The position numbers and the translations under genes were made by a program. Below, in pieces: positions 59,995 through 64,000 of a stretch of DNA of 64,000 nt; the stretch's first letter is position 1; each line of letters opens with the position of its first letter. Where the stretch lies: positions 94,334,549 through 94,398,548 of the forward strand of contig CM053274.1 in the NCBI GenBank assembly GCA_028583415.1. Direction: 5' to 3'. Origin of the DNA: Protea cynaroides. Its lineage: Eukaryota; Streptophyta; Magnoliopsida; Proteales; Proteaceae. A model generated the notes under the pieces. The model saw only the letters and a list, made by a program, of their open reading frames with translations. It was not told where the DNA came from and ran no database searches.

Positions 59995-62209
59995 TTCTAA
60001 CTTTTTGAATAAAAGAAAGGAAACAGAAATTTGAAGTACATCTCAAGGTTTTCCTAATAAATGCATCAAGTAAGCTTTACTTCCCACACATTTTCTTGTT
60101 GTCAAAGATCTCACGAGGATAAGAGAAAAGCCTTTACGACTATCAAAATCTTAATAATCATACCTGATGTGCATAAATTGTATCGTACACAATTGTCCAG
60201 AAGACTCCAGAAATATACAATGGGAGGACAATAGCAGGATCTAAACTTCCTTTGACTGCAGCCCATCCTAATAAAGCTCCCCAGTTAAAGGTTAAACCTA
60301 AAAAAGCTTGCGGCTTCATAAAGATGTGAAACAAACATCAGTAATCTTACTAATGGAAATGTTTCACATAAAAATAAGGACAACAAAAACTAGAAATTAA
60401 AAAAAAAGAAGAAAGGAATATTCAAAAAGCCATTACCCAAAAGGTAAACCTCTTCATAAGGGGATAGGAGAAAACTAGCAGCAAAGATGATGCCCCCAGA
60501 ACAATACTGTAGCATAGTATTGAAGCCATTTAGATTCAAAGAAAGACATAAAGAAGTAGAAGCAAGACACACGAGCTTAAACTTGGTAGTCATATCATAG
60601 TCTTCATAATAGAAAAAAAATCAATAAAAAAGTGGACTTGAATAATCCTGATCACCAATTTGCAACATTATCAAGAAACACGTGTAGGCCAACTCAAAAA
60701 CTAACACACATAAGATGCTATTCTGCAACTACCCTATTTTAAAAGAATAAAAAAGTCATTATTATTGCCTCTACAAGTCAATAGAATCTAACTGCTACTG
60801 ATCAGAATGAAAAACATATATGGCTGAGACAGGTAGATAAGAAGAGATAAACTAAAATTCATCATAGAGTTAGTGTACATAAAATAAATGGAAAGTCCTT
60901 TTTCACAGTAACTGATGAAACAGATATCACATGAGTGTTTTCCACCATTGTTTTCATATCCAACAGCTAACTCTAAAGTGGTACTATATTAACTAATGAC
61001 AGGGGAAACAATATAATTTTCCAAAATATATACAGCAGATATGAGTATTGATTAGTACCTACCAAAAAAAAAAAAAAAAAAAAAAAAAGAGGAGAATTAA
61101 CATGTGAAATTGGTAGGCCAGTTTCTTTTCATGGGTTATATCCAAAACATCAAGACATTCACCTATAATTATTCAATTGAAGGAGAATTCCGAGACCCAA
61201 CAGAAGTTGAACACCAAGAAAGCTAAGCCCCTGAAATGGTGTCAAAACACTACTAGCAACTGGTCTCAACTTCGTGCGCTCCACCTGCAGCGTAGAAGAT
61301 CTATTTATATTATTAAACAATCAATATCAAAATGCACCCTTGAGAATCTATGGGAACCAGAGAAACTAAGAAGAACATGTCAAGGAAAAATTTGAATCAT
61401 GGAAAAGAAAATTTGCTTAGTTGATGTCTGATTGATCTAACATTCAACATGATTTCCATGGAATGTCCCTCTAGTCGCAGGCAGTGTGGGCTTTGCCTTC
61501 CAAAGAAAGCGTGATGGATAAGTTCTGTGGGGGAGGTACTTTTGTTAAAGCAATCTTGGCAATTTTTATGTTTTAACATATTTGAAGTCCCTAAAGTTGG
61601 CACCCAAACACTGGAAAAAGATAACATGATTAAAAGAAGAAACCCTATGAGGCAAAAAGTTAAACAAATAGCAAACAATATGGTTGTTATATAATAAACA
61701 TCACATTGATGTCCTCCACTAGCTGCAGTCAAGTTGAGTTTCCACCCCTTACAGGGAAAAAAATAACGAAAAACAACAAGACCTGGGTTAGTTACATGTT
61801 GATAAAATGAACAAGAAAAAAGAATAAGTGAGATATGGATAATACACATTATTGTAGCTTATGACAAGACATCCAAAACTCATGAAAAAAAACTCTACTA
61901 AATGCAATCTATTACACATCGACATCCTCCATTATGAGTAAAACAAATACCAGGAACAACTCATCATTGTAAATTCTAGATAAAGCATAAAATATCCAAC
62001 ATTGCATCATTTAATTAAATAAATAAATAAATGTACATCTTGACTTGAGGTATCAGATAGCAGCAAAAAGTGCCTTTTTGTCGATATCAGTGTCGAGAAG
62101 GTCATTCACTGTACATCCAGCACCTCTCAAAAGCAATGCCCCACAACCAAATAGTGACATCATCTTAAAATCAGGAAGGCTCCCAGGGGATGCTGCCAAG
62201 GTAATTGAC
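55849..62209 (-). CDS. PPT1: 4-hydroxybenzoate polyprenyltransferase (PPT1/COQ2), 5'-truncated by the window
   Basis: Visible exons on the minus strand are 62074-62209, 61163-61284, 60437-60506, 60164-60313, 59518-59653, 59336-59432 and 55849-55918. They join in phase to the last 260 residues of a protein usually about 400 aa long. This UbiA-family membrane enzyme of the mitochondrial inner membrane attaches the polyprenyl tail to 4-hydroxybenzoate in ubiquinone synthesis. Visible are the first Asp-rich motif in GCTVNDLLDTDIDKK, ERTKLRPVAS, YPLMKRFTFWPQAFLGLTFN, the second Asp-rich motif in YDTIYAHQDKEDDLKVG, KSTALRFGD, and the C-terminal SNKWFGAIIFSGI. The first exon seen starts at WSITLAA with phase carried over, so upstream exons with the transit peptide and LARLDKP segment lie beyond 64000; none was found in 62210-64000. 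The intron after 62074 has a GC donor. The last intron is 3.4 kb and holds two foldback elements. Confidence 0.95.
56871..57023. mobile_element. 153-bp hAT MITE in the last PPT1/COQ2 intron
   Basis: The ends CATAGTTGTCAAGGCGCC and its inverted partner GGCGCCTTGATAACTATG differ at one position. They are flanked by a perfect 8-bp target duplication, GTTGCAGT, at 56863-56870 and 57024-57031. The body is unusually GC-rich (GGCGCC, GGGCGCC). Partial relatives lie at 44060 and within 63440-63735. Confidence 0.87.
58116..58885. repeat. Long near-palindrome (about 385-bp arms) in the last PPT1/COQ2 intron
   Basis: The left arm runs from about 58116 to 58495 and the right arm, inverted, from about 58500 to 58885, with almost no loop. 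Matching blocks in order from outside are AAGCAAACACC / AAGTAAACACC, AATCCAATAAAAATA, a block of GATCGC with TTTTCAA, TCCAATCTAAAAATTTCAT / TCCAATCTGAAAATTTCAT, ACCAAGAGT, GAACAAGGTTTGACC / AAACAAGGTTTGACC and ATTCAAGCAAT. No open frame. It is probably a foldback transposon or an inverted duplication. Confidence 0.8.
59957..59990. repeat. Poly(T) run, 34 nt
   Basis: A pure T run in the PPT1/COQ2 intron at 59654-60163. On the transcribed strand it is poly(A), possibly the tail of an old retroposon. Confidence 0.9.
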
Positions 62210-64000
62210 CTAGAATATTGAACAAAAAGTTCTTGAGAAGCACTGAAATAGGAGTATAACCCTAAATTATGCAACCATAGATTCAAAGGATACACCACAA
62301 TAAGGTGAGAGCTCCCATCCGAAAAATGGTGGGACTACAAGTCTACTACTTTATCTATAAGTGCATAAGAGGGGCAAAGGCTATACAGAAAATTCAAAGA
62401 TCCAAAAAAGCTCTCAGTTCTTAAGAATGTTGCAAATTCAAAAGTTGGCAATGGAGTCAAAATTCCGAAAGATCTGCCCAAGTTTGTTGAAGCTAGGATA
62501 GACCACAAAACAGCAAGGGGTAAACATTGCATGTGAAAGCATTACATCAAACACTTGAAAAAAAGGGAAAAGTGATTGTCAAGTGGAGTAACAGATGATT
62601 CACCAACTCCGATTCAGACATGCATGATATAAAACAAATCACTTATAACAACATATATTTTGAGCTTTGTTGCCAATATATTAGGTAAGTAGAAATTCTG
62701 TATCTGACACTTCACAAATTTGTTGAAGTTTGGTGCTTGTGTCTATGCCTAGTTGTATCTTGCCATGTTCCTACTAAAACCCAAAGGTGAGCAGATAGAG
62801 TCTAAAAACTGATGTTCCAATCTCAGACACAACCTCTACAACTAACTTGTCCTTTGCTACTAGTGATATCAATTAATGCTCGGAATATTTGTTCCATCCA
62901 ATAATCCAAAAACATTTTGACTCTTGAGTGAAGTTTTGAAACTTGGCAAAATTTTGCCTAAATTCCGAAAACTTCGGTTGATCTGAAACAAAATGATATC
63001 TGAATTATAAAAATGCAATACTTTATTCCAGTCAGCATCTCTACATCAAGTAAGCAATATTTTGGTCATTTTGATCCTTTTTGTTGGATTTTGGTAGCAA
63101 ATCCAGTCCTTGTGCGACCGAAAAATGCACATTTTGGCAAAATTTCGGCTAATACCAAAACGGCACCGAAACCCAAGTTTTTGAACCTTGTTCTTGAGAA
63201 CGTTGGAAGTGTGTCCATCAAATCTATATTAAATTGTTAAATATTGGATATATAATAATTAATTTGTCCTTAGGTTTAACCTAAAAGCTTGTTCGCAACT
63301 AGGCATTTTGTTCATATGGTTGTTGTAGTTTGTGTTCTTGGGAATGGAGATTCCAGTCACAGGTGTGAATGTAATATGTATGTACATAGAACTGAATCAT
63401 GTGAGTCTTGAATGGATTGCTATCAGTTGTGTTAAGGACAAGATTCTCATTCATAGTTGTCAAGGTTACAAGATGAACCAAGGCGGTGGCCAGGCACCTA
63501 CGCGCCTAAAGCTTGTTCACAACTGGGCATTTTGTTCATATGGTTGTCGTAGTACGTGTTATTGGGAATGGAGATTCCAGTCACAAAAGTGTGAATGTAA
63601 TATGCATTTACATCAAACAGAATCATGTGAAAGATTTGAACGTATTACTGTCAGTTATGTTAAGGACAAGATTGTCATTCATAGTTGTCAAGGTGACAAG
63701 ATGAACCAAAGTGTTGGCCAGGCACCTAGGCATCACTTTGGTTGCCTATGTGTATATAAACAAAAGGGAGGGTGTCAGATGTAACACATAAAACTTAATT
63801 TTTTAATATGTAATTTTTAGTGGGAGTCATATGAAAAATTAAAATGTTACTTATTTTCCTAATAATTATAAGGGATTTATATATAAAATTAAAAATAGAA
63901 TTCATGTATAAAAATAAAACACATTTTTTTAATCTAGACCATTCATTACGACACTTCTTCCTCTTTCAGGAAGGTAGAGAAATAGTGGTCAATTGGTCAT
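62210..64000. other. PPT1/COQ2 intronic or upstream DNA to the window edge
   Basis: Preceding the exon at 62074-62209 there is a good acceptor (ATATTCTAG). No sequence encoding the expected PIGTWLLAWPCMW segment was found up to 64000, so this is read as one large intron of at least 1.8 kb. It contains a GAAATTTCGG-rich repeat at about 62935-63190 and a tandem duplication. Confidence 0.6.
63281..63732. repeat. Tandem duplication, two units of about 226 bp
   Basis: Copy 1 (63281-63505) and copy 2 (63506-63732) both run from CTAAA(A)GCTTGTTC, CATTTTGTTCATATGGTTG and GGGAATGGAGATTCCAGTCAC to CATTCATAGTTGTCAAGG and GGCCAGGCACCTA. Substitutions are scattered. Each unit contains an ATAGTTGTCAAGG motif shared with the hAT MITE family. 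Confidence 0.9.

Noticed and set aside
63332..63784. 150-codon plus-strand frame
   Set aside because: Its two halves are the tandem repeat units; the protein is an internal duplicate of non-coding repeat DNA with no known family.

Overview
This is nuclear DNA of a flowering plant. The evidence is GT-AG introns of 85 bp to 3.4 kb, a nuclear tRNA-Ser gene, two intronless PPR genes (one with a plant-type DYW domain), an NRT1/PTR-family transporter, plant-type SEC11 and PPT1/COQ2 proteins, and dense transposon and microsatellite debris. Nothing in the window fixes the species; it could be a basal eudicot, a magnoliid or another angiosperm with a medium-sized genome. No organellar, bacterial or viral block was seen.

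Layout. 1-8.9 kb: no gene recognised; tandem duplications and a possible LTR relic. 8.94-13.55 kb (-): five-exon NPF6-like transporter, 577 aa, with a hAT MITE in intron 1. 16.75-16.83 kb (-): tRNA-Ser(AGA). 19.0-22.2 kb (-): five-exon SNU13, with a Mutator-type MITE inserted 39 bp upstream of its ATG and a two-residue deletion in a highly conserved segment. 22.5-30.4 kb: copia-type LTR debris, including a 1.1-kb miniature LTR element, plus unassigned coding-like fragments. 30.5-33.3 kb (-): P-class PPR protein. 34.3-37.4 kb: nested transposon island with (CCA)n tracts. 39.36-49.07 kb (+): eight-exon SEC11 signal peptidase subunit. 49.2-51.6 kb: SINE fragment, unassigned exon-like pieces and a decayed DYW-domain fragment. 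51.9-53.8 kb (-): DYW-type PPR editing factor. 55.85-62.2 kb (-): last seven visible exons of PPT1/COQ2; its 5' exons lie beyond the right edge.

The genes are independent housekeeping or nutrient loci, not a cluster: nitrate/peptide transport, translation (tRNA), snRNP/snoRNP assembly, organelle RNA processing (two PPR proteins), ER signal-peptide cleavage and ubiquinone synthesis. The unusual features are in how transposons sit in them: a MITE in the SNU13 leader, inverted repeats around SEC11 exon 2, and a roughly 770-bp near-palindrome plus a GC-AG intron in PPT1/COQ2. No wholly new system could be demonstrated. All exon joins come from reading splice sites and conserved protein sequence by eye.
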